This document shows, piece after piece, positions 6,469-13,952 of a DNA stretch of 24,984 nt. Positions within the stretch are counted from its first letter, which is position 1. Each line of letters opens with the position of its first letter. The notes below the pieces were generated by a model. It had not been told where the DNA came from. It ran no database searches and saw nothing but the letters and a program-made list of their open reading frames with translations. Source of the DNA: a virus; the IMG/VR virus record IMGVR_UViG_3300023184_000490, positions 1 through 24,984 of that record, one strand, 5' to 3'. A program made the translations under genes and the position numbers.

Positions 6469-6825
6469 ATGAAACAATCAGTGTTATCTGAAAATGAAGA
6501 AATATCTTCACAACACGAGGATATTGATAGTAAATTGTTTTATTTCTTAATGAGAAGACTTAAGGTTAGCCAACGAGAGTTAGGTAGTAATTTGGGTGAT
6601 TATGAGCCATTAAAAGTTACGGAATACAAATTTGAAGGATTCCCTGGTTATGGTTTTACAGATTATGTACCAAAAAAAAGGATGGAAACAAAAATCATTG
6701 AGATGTTATCTGAAAACGATATAACTGATTATATTTACGATATGGATGAACAAAATCCCGAAAGAGTTAAAATTGTTAAGACAATAAGAAAATTTTTAAA
6801 TTTTATGTTGTCAGATCAAAAATAA
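6469..6825 (+). CDS. Hypothetical phage protein, 118 aa
   Basis: Its ATG follows the previous stop with no spacing, so the two are translated together. The N-terminus MKQSVLSENEEISSQ contains an L-S-E site like those of the tagged proteins, but lacks the basic helix, so I do not count it as a clear member. The body has FPGYGFTDYVPKKRMETKI in the middle and a helical, charged C-terminus. No family is recognised. A strong promoter follows the stop. Confidence 0.65.
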   Translation: MKQSVLSENEEISSQHEDIDSKLFYFLMRRLKVSQRELGSNLGDYEPLKVTEYKFEGFPGYGFTDYVPKKRMETKIIEMLSENDITDYIYDMDEQNPERVKIVKTIRKFLNFMLSDQK

Positions 6826-6838
6826 ATTTGTATATTTG
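6807..6838 (+). promoter_or_regulatory. Host-like promoter GTTG-N20-TATATTTG
   Basis: A -33-like GTTG at 6807-6810 is spaced 20 bases from an exact -7 box at 6831-6838. Unlike the other boxes it leaves a leader of about 30 bases before the ATG at 6871. Confidence 0.65.
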
Positions 6839-6870
6839 TAGAAGTATTAATTAAAACAAAAAATAAAAAA

Positions 6871-7107
6871 ATGGGAAAAGGTTCAACAAAAGGTCGTTAC
6901 ATTTGTAAAGTTGGTTTTTTAGATGTTTATGCTGCAGACGCAATGAGAAAACAACCAGGTAGAGGTGATAAAAAAGAAGTTGGTTCAACTACTTATCAAA
7001 TCGTACATGGTAAGAATATTAAAGAGCGTGGAATGAAAACAAAAGACATGGCTATTGAAAAGGCTTTGGAGTTGTTAGGTGATAAGAAACTTAACTACGG
7101 ATTATAA
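6871..7107 (+). CDS. Small basic hypothetical protein, 78 aa
   Basis: A single-gene unit with its own host-like promoter and terminator, which suggests early or strong independent expression. The protein is basic and Gly/Lys-rich: MGKGSTKGRYICKVGF, AADAMRKQPGRGDKK, HGKNIKERGMKTKDM. The first residues recall the ribosomal protein Thx, but the rest does not. The sequence VGSTTYQIVHGKN could be a beta hairpin. Binding to nucleic acid is a reasonable guess from charge only. No family is recognised. Confidence 0.7.
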   Translation: MGKGSTKGRYICKVGFLDVYAADAMRKQPGRGDKKEVGSTTYQIVHGKNIKERGMKTKDMAIEKALELLGDKKLNYGL

Positions 7108-7111
7108 AAAG

Positions 7112-7138
7112 AAAGTCGGACGTAGATCCGACTTTTTT
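7112..7138. terminator. Bidirectional intrinsic terminator
   Basis: A perfect 9-bp stem (AAAGTCGGA / TCCGACTTT) with a 6-base loop is followed by T6 on the plus strand and, read on the minus strand, by a T-rich run. It separates the convergent genes at 6871 and 8108. Confidence 0.9.
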
Positions 7139-8108
7139 ATTTATTATAAGTTATATTAACCATTATATTTTGAGATACATCTCTTCCTAACATTTCTGTA
7201 AATGATCTTTCAAAGTAAGAGGTAACTGATGTCTTTAAATATTCTTTTGTGACACCAACCATATTATCTGTAAAGAAATCACCAGCTTCTCTATCTATCT
7301 TATTGTTATTTATCTTATCAACCTTATTAATGTTTATATCTACCTCAGGCATTTTTTCATTAAATCTTACACCTGTATAATAGAATGAAAGTTTTAATCT
7401 TGGAAACCAACCAGCTCTAATTGTTTGTAATGTACGTGAATCAATTAAGTTATCTATTGTTTCTGTAAACTTATTATTTTTATTTACAACTAACTGATCT
7501 GGTTTAATTGCTCCTTTTCTAATTTCAGACATTTCATCTTTAGAACAAATTAACATTTCTTTACCTATTTTACTATTCCATCTTGTTGGTCTAGTGTTGT
7601 TCATTTGTTTTCCTGTTGAAGATGAATATGATCCAGAAACCTCAAACCATTTTTTGTATTTGTAAATGTATATTGGGTACCAACCATATGAAAGAACAAT
7701 ATATCCCCAATCACTTTTAGCATCTTGTTCCCATCTACCTTCTAAGTTAGATCCCTTAAATGGTAGTAGTTCTGATACTCTTTCAGATGCGTTTGAGTTA
7801 GTTACTTTTTTAGCTTTTAAGTTGTGAACCTGTTTAAGTTCACTTGTTTTAGTGTCCTCATATCTACCATCTTCTCTATAGTTCTGAGTATACTTATTGT
7901 ATAGTTCAAAAAAGTCGTCAAGTTTAAAACCAAAAGATGACGCATTACTTTGAATAAACTTATTTATTTTTTGAGATGTAGGGTCAGCAGCTTCTTTATA
8001 TTCGTTTATAAATTTAAAGAATATTACTTCTCTTTTTGTAAACGCTTTATCGTCAACCTCCTCTAACAATACTTTTTTAATTATACTTTGTAATTCAATA
8101 TTTTTCAT
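7137..8108 (-). CDS. Tagged protein of unknown function, 323 aa
   Basis: The N-terminus MKNIELQSIIKKVLLEEVDD is a basic amphipathic helix ending in L-L-E/E, the tag shared by many proteins here. The body is not recognised. Residues about 24-110 look helical and charged; about 112-180 include aromatic strands (WGYIVLSYGWYPIYIYKYKKWFEV) and a Ser-rich loop. The C-terminus is mixed. There is no signal peptide or known catalytic motif. It is one of the few minus-strand genes, yet it has both the tag and the ATATTTATT box on its own strand, which shows that tag and box travel with the gene. I infer a packaged virion protein. Confidence 0.8.
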   Translation of the reverse strand: MKNIELQSIIKKVLLEEVDDKAFTKREVIFFKFINEYKEAADPTSQKINKFIQSNASSFGFKLDDFFELYNKYTQNYREDGRYEDTKTSELKQVHNLKAKKVTNSNASERVSELLPFKGSNLEGRWEQDAKSDWGYIVLSYGWYPIYIYKYKKWFEVSGSYSSSTGKQMNNTRPTRWNSKIGKEMLICSKDEMSEIRKGAIKPDQLVVNKNNKFTETIDNLIDSRTLQTIRAGWFPRLKLSFYYTGVRFNEKMPEVDININKVDKINNNKIDREAGDFFTDNMVGVTKEYLKTSVTSYFERSFTEMLGRDVSQNIMVNITYNK

Positions 8109-8112
8109 ATCT

Positions 8113-8121
8113 AATAAATAT
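8113..8121 (-). promoter_or_regulatory. Putative phage promoter box ATATTTATT (8108 gene, minus strand)
   Basis: On the minus strand the motif ends 4 bases before the start codon. Its orientation follows the gene, which argues against a strand-neutral AT-rich bias. Confidence 0.5.
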
Positions 8122-8171
8122 CACTACAATTACATAATAAAATTAACTATTATATAAAAAAATCATTTATT

Positions 8172-8525
8172 ATGGCACACCCATTAATACACGCAAAAAG
8201 TTCTGTTAAAAAATACGGAGGTAAGGAAGAAGATTATATCCATTTACATAATTGGTTAGATGAAACCAAGGCGTGGGTTGGAAATTCATTACACAGGATG
8301 TTTAGACACCACTCAGAGGGTATATTTGAGATGGAAAAGATATTCGGAGCATCATTTACCAATAGTGATGGTAAAGTTGTTTATACACGATATGTGGGAG
8401 AAGATCACGTCAAAGAAGATTGTAATAATTATATCCCAAGTGCTCACGATTGGATAAAGGCGATTGAGTCAAACGAAAGACCAATGTGGATGATACGGAC
8501 AATGAAGATGAAATTTGACGATTAA
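8172..8525 (+). CDS. DUF6915-type protein
   Basis: The whole 117 residues match my memory of the DUF6915 family: MAHPLIHAKSSVKKYGG, YIHLHNWLDETKAWVGN, HRMFRHHSEGIFEMEKIFG, then VYTRYVGEDHVKEDCNNYIPSAHDWIKAI. The many conserved His and acidic residues (HRMFRHHSEG) suggest a metal site, but no activity is known for the family. It occurs in bacteria and phages. No membrane segment is present. It is divergent from the tagged 7137-8108 gene and separate from the next gene, which has its own putative promoter. Confidence 0.75.
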   Translation: MAHPLIHAKSSVKKYGGKEEDYIHLHNWLDETKAWVGNSLHRMFRHHSEGIFEMEKIFGASFTNSDGKVVYTRYVGEDHVKEDCNNYIPSAHDWIKAIESNERPMWMIRTMKMKFDD

Positions 8526-8528
8526 CTT

Positions 8529-8537
8529 ATATTTATT
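8529..8537 (+). promoter_or_regulatory. Putative phage promoter box ATATTTATT (8551 gene)
   Basis: It is within TATATTTATTATA just after the previous stop and ends 13 bases before the ATG. Confidence 0.4.
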
Positions 8538-8550
8538 ATAAAATAGTATT

Positions 8551-9216
8551 ATGAAAAGATTATTAACATCATTTTTTCTCTTTTTAGAACAATTTGATAC
8601 ACCTGAAGCTAGCGTTTCCTTTGACATGGAGAGTGATGGTATAAGTTGGTGGAATGAAAAAGTATGGATTAATATACTTCGTAAAGACGTTAACATACCA
8701 TCTAATTTTTTACCACTTTTTGATATGATAATAGATAACTATGGTCGTGAAATATGGGAAGGATCTATGAACGAAGAGGAAGACGATTATTATAGGGTAT
8801 CAATATCATTTAAAGTTGACCAAAGACTTATGATTATTACTAGTGTGATAACAGAAAATGGTGAAGAACCTGCTAGTGATGATTATAATTTAAATAATAA
8901 TGAGGATGTAAACACATTTTTGGATGAAAACAACCTTGACTCAATCATAATTGAATATCAGGGTGGTGGAGATGATGGGTATATTGAAAACAAAGGAAAA
9001 GATAATAATGATGATGAATATGATTTAAGTGCAGGAATGGAAGATGTTGTTTATTCTTATTTACAACAATCATTTGGTGGTTGGGAAAATAACGAAGGTG
9101 CCTACGGTAAAATTACGGTAACTAAAGAGGAAATTCAAATTGATCATATTTGGAATACTAGAGAAGATGTTGATAGTGATTTACGTCTTGTAATAAAACT
9201 TGAAGATGTAGAATGA
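8551..9216 (+). CDS. Acidic protein, DUF6878-like C-terminal half
   Basis: The protein is strongly acidic with an N-terminal hydrophobic start (LLTSFFLFLEQF) that probably packs into the fold. Residues about 129-200 hold IIIEYQGGGDDGYIEN ... VVYSYLQQSFGGWENNEGAYGKITV, the pattern Y-GGGD-G-I followed by GGWE-N-GA-G, which I associate with the DUF6878 type of unknown function. It overlaps the next gene by 4 bases (ATGA). The neighbour has the same order of elements (FIYLEDIGP / FWGGHDDYS / WWQDQGSEGEFHV), so the two are likely tandem paralogues. No catalytic residues are identifiable. Confidence 0.65.
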   Translation: MKRLLTSFFLFLEQFDTPEASVSFDMESDGISWWNEKVWINILRKDVNIPSNFLPLFDMIIDNYGREIWEGSMNEEEDDYYRVSISFKVDQRLMIITSVITENGEEPASDDYNLNNNEDVNTFLDENNLDSIIIEYQGGGDDGYIENKGKDNNDDEYDLSAGMEDVVYSYLQQSFGGWENNEGAYGKITVTKEEIQIDHIWNTREDVDSDLRLVIKLEDVE

Positions 9217-9887
9217 GCAATAAGATAAATAAAATAGCTCAAGCAATATTCATTTATCTTGAAGACATTGGTCCTTGTGAGGTATCGGTTCATTGTTATG
9301 ATGAAGCGATTGAAAATGTTGGATCATTCCAACCTACAATTTTGTTTGATGGACAAACTCATAATAAAAATAAAAAAGTACCTATGATTGGTACTTTTCG
9401 TAATTTTTTTATTCAATACACTGAAGACCATATGAGTGACTTAATTAGTCCTGTTGATTATGATATAAATGATTATCATGAATTAGTTTTTAAAATATAT
9501 CCTGAAGAAAAAAAGATAGACATTAAAAGTTATTGTTATTTTATTGAATACTCACCATTTGAATATAAATATGAGGAAACTCCTGAACATATTGCTGAAA
9601 TGATGGATGAAGATAATGTTAGTTGGTTTAAAGTTGAGTTTTGGGGTGGTCATGATGATTATTCATTTGATTATAGTAATATGGAAGGTGATGCAGATCC
9701 AGGTTTTGTTAGACAATTTGAGGACTATTTTGTTAAATATTTGGATAAAAAAACTTCAAAATCTTGGTGGCAGGATCAAGGATCTGAAGGGGAATTCCAT
9801 GTTAACAGGAACACAATTGATCTTGAATTAAAATTGAAGGATGAAGAGTTTAGATTTAGTGGATTTAACAAAGAAATTAAATTGTGA
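9213..9887 (+). CDS. Acidic paralogue of the preceding gene, 224 aa
   Basis: Residues about 10-27 (QAIFIYLEDIGPCEVSVH), about 145-155 (FKVEFWGGHDDYS) and about 185-205 (SWWQDQGSEGEFHVNRNTIDLEL) correspond in order and spacing to motifs of the 8551 protein (FLFLEQFDTPEASVSF, EYQGGGDDGYIE, GGWENNEGAYGKITVTKEEI). The identity is low, so the duplication is old. The protein is acidic and soluble. Its function is unknown. The ATGA overlap makes a coupled pair. Its stop overlaps the promoter box of the next gene. Confidence 0.65.
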   Translation: MSNKINKIAQAIFIYLEDIGPCEVSVHCYDEAIENVGSFQPTILFDGQTHNKNKKVPMIGTFRNFFIQYTEDHMSDLISPVDYDINDYHELVFKIYPEEKKIDIKSYCYFIEYSPFEYKYEETPEHIAEMMDEDNVSWFKVEFWGGHDDYSFDYSNMEGDADPGFVRQFEDYFVKYLDKKTSKSWWQDQGSEGEFHVNRNTIDLELKLKDEEFRFSGFNKEIKL

Positions 9888-9895
9888 TATTTATA
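9887..9895 (+). promoter_or_regulatory. Putative phage promoter box ATATTTATA (9900 gene)
   Basis: The box begins in the stop codon of the previous gene and ends 4 bases before the ATG. No -33 TTTG is seen upstream. Confidence 0.5.
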
Positions 9896-9899
9896 AATT

Positions 9900-11036
9900 A
9901 TGGGTAAAAATATAATTATTGAGGAATTAGATAGGATAAAAACTATAATGGGTATTTTGGTTGAACAAGAACAACCATTAGAACCATTAATAAGTGGTGA
10001 TTTAACTATTAAGTATAGTAATTTTGCGCCTGACACTAAATTCAAAAAAAACTATGTTTATATCAATGGTGTGTCTGACAAAGATATTACTAAACTAAAA
10101 GAATTAAAATTATCAAATACAAATAGTAAAGTTATATTAAAAAACTATAACACAAATGAAACGTTTGAATTTCCTCAAAAAGAAGTGAAGATAACAATAA
10201 ATGGTAAATTATATATTCTTGATACGGAGTATAATAAAATAATAAAGACATTAGAGACTCATGAAATTGAATTGAATAAGGATTTCCTAAAAAAAATGGA
10301 GTCAAAGTTTCCTGATTTTATGATTAAAGTAATGAGAGAAGTTTATCCTAATAATTGGGGTAAAAATGGTTTTACTGATAGTAATGGTATTTGTGATACT
10401 GAGGAAGGTTTAATAAATATTGAAGGGACTAATGTTCCTGGTCAAACTTGGTCAATACTTAATTACTTTGATACTAATCCTAAAGTAATACAACAATTAA
10501 TTGAATGGTTTTATAGTGGTGTGTTTAATAATGATGAAACACCACTTAAATCAAGTATTAAGGATTTTGAGAGTTGGATAACAACCAATAAAGAAGAAAT
10601 ATTCAAAGGAGATAATTTAAATAAACTAGTATCGCTTAACAGAACATCATATGAAAATGGAATTAAGAGTGAAAATACTACAATTGATAAATTAACTCAA
10701 TCACCATTTAACATTCCAAGAGAAAATATTAAACAATATTGTTCAGGATCAAGAGAAGATAGATTTGAGGCAAAAGACCTTAAAATAGAAACACCTGATG
10801 GAGATAAACACGTTCAAATAAAACCATTGGAATGGTTTAAGATTGATGAGAAAACAGGTGAATATATCGTTAAGACTTATTATATGAAAAACTATAAAGG
10901 TTATTTAAAAAGATACGGACTTAATTATATTGCGTTCATTAACAATAAAAATATATTAGTCTTTGATAATAAGGATTATGATCTTGATGGGTATCACTAT
11001 GTGAAGTTCAAGAATAAACCTATTGAAAGAATTTAA
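9900..11036 (+). CDS. Tagged protein with a possible PD-(D/E)xK-type nuclease end
   Basis: The N-terminal helix IIIEELDRIKTIMGILVEQE ends in L-V-E and is the variant tag. Residues about 30-120 are a polar, beta-rich region. The middle includes NNWGKNGFTDSNGICDTEEGLINI (about 152-175). The C-terminal part (284-378) reads REDRFEAKDLKI, TPDGDKHVQIKPLEWFK, YIVKTYYMK and LKRYGLNYIAFINNKNILVF. The E290/D293 then Q306-x-K308 arrangement in successive strands, followed by a conserved-looking helix, resembles the PD-(D/E)xK nuclease core with Q for E, but the assignment is tentative. If right, a nuclease delivered with the phage DNA would be expected to attack host DNA. The downstream gene begins 2 bases after the stop. 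Confidence 0.75.
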   Translation: MGKNIIIEELDRIKTIMGILVEQEQPLEPLISGDLTIKYSNFAPDTKFKKNYVYINGVSDKDITKLKELKLSNTNSKVILKNYNTNETFEFPQKEVKITINGKLYILDTEYNKIIKTLETHEIELNKDFLKKMESKFPDFMIKVMREVYPNNWGKNGFTDSNGICDTEEGLINIEGTNVPGQTWSILNYFDTNPKVIQQLIEWFYSGVFNNDETPLKSSIKDFESWITTNKEEIFKGDNLNKLVSLNRTSYENGIKSENTTIDKLTQSPFNIPRENIKQYCSGSREDRFEAKDLKIETPDGDKHVQIKPLEWFKIDEKTGEYIVKTYYMKNYKGYLKRYGLNYIAFINNKNILVFDNKDYDLDGYHYVKFKNKPIERI

Positions 11037-11038
11037 TT

Positions 11039-12532
11039 ATGAAAATAATAATAAGTGAAGAACAATTACATAGTTTAGTGAACCTTATCAAAGAAGATGA
11101 TGGTAAAATTAATGTTATGTTTGTTGGTGATAGTTTAAGTTCAGGTCCTGGTTATACTTGGAATTACCTTTTAGAAAATGCACATCCTGATTGGGATGTG
11201 ACTCATGTTGCAAAAGTAGGTATGAAAACATCTTGGATGTTAGATAATATGTTACCAAAGTTAAAGGAAAAAAAATACGATAAAGTATTTATATGGGGTG
11301 GTGGAAATGATGCGTTTGGACAGGTTTCTTTAGATAGTGTGGTATCAAATATACAAAGTATGGTTGATGCGGTTGTTAATCAGGGAGGACAAGCTTATGT
11401 GTTTATCGGGTACGATGCAAAATCAGTAATGTCCGATGATAAATTAAAACCAACTAAATATTGTGATAAACCATGTATGTTAAAAAGTCGTGATAGAACT
11501 ATTGAATTACAAGAAAAGGTTTTAAACGGTATTAAAAATGCGACTATAATACCTGCGGTTGTTGGAGATCCTAGCTGGACATCAGATGGTATTCACCCTA
11601 ACGGATCTGCACATAAGTTATTTAAAGATCAGGTTGAAAAGTACATTGGTACATCAACTAATAACAATAGAGGTACTAACACCGAAACCCAAAGTGCGGG
11701 ACAAAGACTTTTTAATTCTATTAAAACCATATTATCTAAAAAAGATAAAATGGAAAGTACTGCAACACCTGAAGACATTAAAACAATACAATTATCATTA
11801 AATGTTATTAATAAAGGTGATTTACCAATGACAGGTCAAATAAATGATGAAACCACTAAAACAATTGAAAACTATCAAGAAACAAATAATTTAGATAAAA
11901 CTGGTAAATTAAGTCCTGATACGACAGGTGGTATTATAAGTGATTTTTTATTTAAGATAACAGGTAAAAGATATACTTTTGGTAAAAGTGATAAGAATAC
12001 TAAAAACTTTAATCCAATGGTAATAGATAATCCAGGTATAGCAGTAAGGACTTTTCCATCCGACATTGAATCTAAGTTCAAAAATGCGGTTGGTGATAAT
12101 TATGATAGTTTTATTTCTGACGTTCAGGCGATTGGGTTAGATCCAAAAATTGCAATTAGACAATTATATACCGAATCTGCATTTAGTCCTGATGTTATGT
12201 CATGTAAAAGATCGTCAACTGCGGGAGCTAAAGGTATTGCACAGTTTATGCCAGGTACTTGGCCAACTTATGGTGGTGGTGGAAATCCTTGTAATATTAG
12301 TGACGCATTAAAGGCATATCCTAAGATGATGAAAGAATTGTTAAAAAAATTCCCAGGTAGATTGGACCTTTCAATTGCGGCTTATAATAGCGGACCTTAC
12401 GTACAAGTTCCAAAAAATTCAAAAAATTATGTTTACAATAATGCGTTAAAAAACAAAACACCTTTTACGGAACTTAAAGGTGTAATACCAGCTGAGTCTT
12501 ATAAATACGCATCATCTATACTCCAACCATAA
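11039..12532 (+). CDS. Tagged SGNH/GDSL esterase - PG-binding - lytic transglycosylase fusion
   Basis: Three enzymatic or binding modules follow a tag. Residues 1-20 (MKIIISEEQLHSLVNLIKED) end in I-K-E. Residues about 23-203 are an SGNH hydrolase: FVGDSLSSG with Ser32, IWGGGND with Asn90, and DGIHPN with Asp183 and His186. Residues about 244-302 look like a PG-binding type 1 domain (IKTIQLSLNVI...TGQINDETTKTIENYQ). Residues about 360-497 are an SLT-type lytic transglycosylase: IRQLYTES with catalytic Glu379, GIAQFMPGTW 399-408 and AAYNSGP 447-453. The combination should deacylate (for example, remove O-acetyl groups) and cut peptidoglycan, so it would help DNA entry or cell lysis. No signal peptide or holin is seen beside it, and the tag suggests virion delivery rather than secretion. 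Confidence 0.92.
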   Translation: MKIIISEEQLHSLVNLIKEDDGKINVMFVGDSLSSGPGYTWNYLLENAHPDWDVTHVAKVGMKTSWMLDNMLPKLKEKKYDKVFIWGGGNDAFGQVSLDSVVSNIQSMVDAVVNQGGQAYVFIGYDAKSVMSDDKLKPTKYCDKPCMLKSRDRTIELQEKVLNGIKNATIIPAVVGDPSWTSDGIHPNGSAHKLFKDQVEKYIGTSTNNNRGTNTETQSAGQRLFNSIKTILSKKDKMESTATPEDIKTIQLSLNVINKGDLPMTGQINDETTKTIENYQETNNLDKTGKLSPDTTGGIISDFLFKITGKRYTFGKSDKNTKNFNPMVIDNPGIAVRTFPSDIESKFKNAVGDNYDSFISDVQAIGLDPKIAIRQLYTESAFSPDVMSCKRSSTAGAKGIAQFMPGTWPTYGGGGNPCNISDALKAYPKMMKELLKKFPGRLDLSIAAYNSGPYVQVPKNSKNYVYNNALKNKTPFTELKGVIPAESYKYASSILQP

Positions 12533-13104
12533 TGATCATTAGTGAATCAAATATTGATGATATGAAATATGAGGTTGAGCAATCCATTGAGAAGGTCGGT
12601 CTGGTTAAAACATTAAAGAGATATAAATTTCCGATTAAGTTGGCAAATATAATGTTCCAACTTACAAGACCATTTACTAGTGAAGAATGTAATCAAATAA
12701 TAAGTTATTATCTTTTTGAAACTAAAGTATTATCAAACACTTATCAAGATAAAGATGTTGATGTTGAGATTTCTCGTAATGATGGTACTTGGCGTTTTAT
12801 AATAGAATTTAAAAAAACCAAAGAAGCGATGGCCGGTTATGGCACAATGTTTTGGGATGGTAGTGATGTTTTACCAATAGATGTAACGGTATATAGTAAT
12901 GAGATTCGTAATTATGATACTGACACAGAGTTAAATTATCATGTTGATATTAAGTTTCCATTTCATAAGATATCTGAATTGTTAGAATGGTTTAATTCAT
13001 ACTATTATGATACGATTATAGACACTTGTACTGATTGGTTAGATGAATGTAGATTGGAAATGTTTGAATGGTTATCAGAAAATGATCCTGACTATATTGA
13101 CTAA
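12532..13104 (+). CDS. Tag-like protein of unknown function, 190 aa
   Basis: The start shares its A with the previous stop (TAATG). The N-terminus MIISESNIDDMKYEVEQS is close to that of 11039 and 23761 (I-I-x-S/T-E). Residues about 18-42 (SIEKVGLVKTLKRYKFPIKLANIMF) correspond to IELQSMVKDIGWELTAKIVNGPKKLAKLAF-type segments at 23761 and inside 22638, so these form a small family. The rest has acidic strands (VDVEISRNDGTWRFIIEFKKTK, VDVTVYSNEI, YHVDIKFPF) and an aromatic, acidic C-terminal helix. No function is known. It is probably co-expressed with the cell-wall enzyme upstream. Confidence 0.7.
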   Translation: MIISESNIDDMKYEVEQSIEKVGLVKTLKRYKFPIKLANIMFQLTRPFTSEECNQIISYYLFETKVLSNTYQDKDVDVEISRNDGTWRFIIEFKKTKEAMAGYGTMFWDGSDVLPIDVTVYSNEIRNYDTDTELNYHVDIKFPFHKISELLEWFNSYYYDTIIDTCTDWLDECRLEMFEWLSENDPDYID

Positions 13105-13131
13105 TTAAATCAAATCCCATATAATTAAAAT

Positions 13132-13338
13132 ATGGGAAATAATAACAATAATAATGGTGGAGGAATGGGTTTAGGAACCATTCTATTTTTAATATTCTTA
13201 GTCCTAAAACTTACAAATTATATTGATTGGTCTTGGTGGTGGGTAACTGCCCCATTGTGGATTACTGCAACATTATACATTGTTATAGCAATAATAATGG
13301 CAACTTATTTTTCAAAAAAAGATTGGAGAATAAAATGA
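13132..13338 (+). CDS. Small two-span membrane protein, 68 aa
   Basis: A polar Asn/Gly-rich start (MGNNNNNNGGG) is followed by two hydrophobic segments, about residues 14-31 (LGTILFLIFLVLKLT) and 38-60 (WWWVTAPLWITATLYIVIAIIMA), then a basic tail. Proteins of this build with a TNYIDWSWWWV-like turn are common in phages and are often annotated as transmembrane Fragile-X-F-like. The role is unknown; a membrane-perturbing or superinfection role is possible. The stop overlaps the next start (ATGA). Confidence 0.75.
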   Translation: MGNNNNNNGGGMGLGTILFLIFLVLKLTNYIDWSWWWVTAPLWITATLYIVIAIIMATYFSKKDWRIK

Positions 13339-13583
13339 TACTTGATCAGATAGTTGAGAATTATCCTGATGAGGAAATATTAAAGGCTGATGGTCTTGAT
13401 GATGCAATTATAGGAATTGAGGAGAATAGTATGAGATTAGTTTATTCCAAATCAAAAGTAATTGAAATACTAATGAGTGAGGATATGACAGAGGAGGATG
13501 CTCTTGAACATTATTACTTTAATATTGTTGGGGCTTATGTGGGTGAGAAAACACCAATTTTTGTTGAAGATACTTATATATAA
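13335..13583 (+). CDS. Small conserved-type phage protein, 82 aa
   Basis: I chose the ATG at 13335 because it overlaps the previous stop in ATGA; the longer upstream frame runs through the membrane gene. The protein is acidic: VENYPDEEILKADGLDDAIIGIEENSMRLVYSKSKVIEILM, then EDMTEEDALEHYYFNIVGAYVGEKTPIF. The latter order (two short helices, then GAYVGEKTPIF) is familiar from many phage proteins without known function. No catalytic residues are evident. It is probably cytoplasmic. Confidence 0.75.
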   Translation: MILDQIVENYPDEEILKADGLDDAIIGIEENSMRLVYSKSKVIEILMSEDMTEEDALEHYYFNIVGAYVGEKTPIFVEDTYI

Positions 13584-13587
13584 TATT

Positions 13588-13827
13588 ATGGAAAAAACAC
13601 CAATAGACACACTTATTAAATTCATTCAAGAGGAGAACCCAACCAATGAACAGATTGTTGAAAAATTAAATGAAATGAAAACTATTGAAGAACATATCGT
13701 CAACAGAGCATATTTAACTGGATTTTACGATAAAGAAAGTAGTAGAAAACAAAATAATAATTATTACAAAGATAAATACGGACCAAATTGGTTTACCAAT
13801 TTAACAAAAAAAATCCAATATAAATGA
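13588..13827 (+). CDS. Hypothetical phage protein, 79 aa
   Basis: The ATG at 13588 is 4 bases after the previous stop. Helices at about 5-40 (TLIKFIQEENPTNEQIVEKLNEM, KTIEEHIVNRAYLTGFYDKES) are followed by a polar, Tyr/Asn/Lys-rich end (YYKDKYGPNWFTNLTKKIQYK). No family is recognised. It overlaps the next lipoprotein-like gene by 4 bases (ATGA). Confidence 0.65.
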   Translation: MEKTPIDTLIKFIQEENPTNEQIVEKLNEMKTIEEHIVNRAYLTGFYDKESSRKQNNNYYKDKYGPNWFTNLTKKIQYK

Positions 13828-13952
13828 AAACAATTTTAGTTATAGTAATTACATTACTAACCGTACTATGTTCTTGTAAAACATCTAAAAAAGACAATTG
13901 TGATGCGTATACTCAAAAAGTAGTAAAAGATTCAACTGTTACATATTTTTAA
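13824..13952 (+). CDS. Small putative lipoprotein, 42 aa
   Basis: The sequence MKTILVIVITLLTVLCSCK has a basic start, a hydrophobic core and a lipobox-like LCSC, so processing by lipoprotein signal peptidase at one of the two Cys is likely. The mature part is only about 25 polar residues. Small phage lipoproteins of this kind can block superinfection or modify the envelope, but nothing in the sequence shows which. It overlaps the previous gene by 4 bases and the convergent minus-strand gene by 14 bases at its 3' end. Confidence 0.65.
   Translation: MKTILVIVITLLTVLCSCKTSKKDNCDAYTQKVVKDSTVTYF

Noticed and set aside
6871-7107. Ribosomal protein Thx homology (MGKG start)
   Set aside because: Only the first few residues are alike; the length and the rest of the sequence differ.
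12530-12541. Palindrome TAATGATCATTA over a stop/start junction
   Set aside because: It arises from a coupled TAATG junction followed by ATCATTA; palindromes of this size are expected in AT-rich DNA, and no promoter is present.
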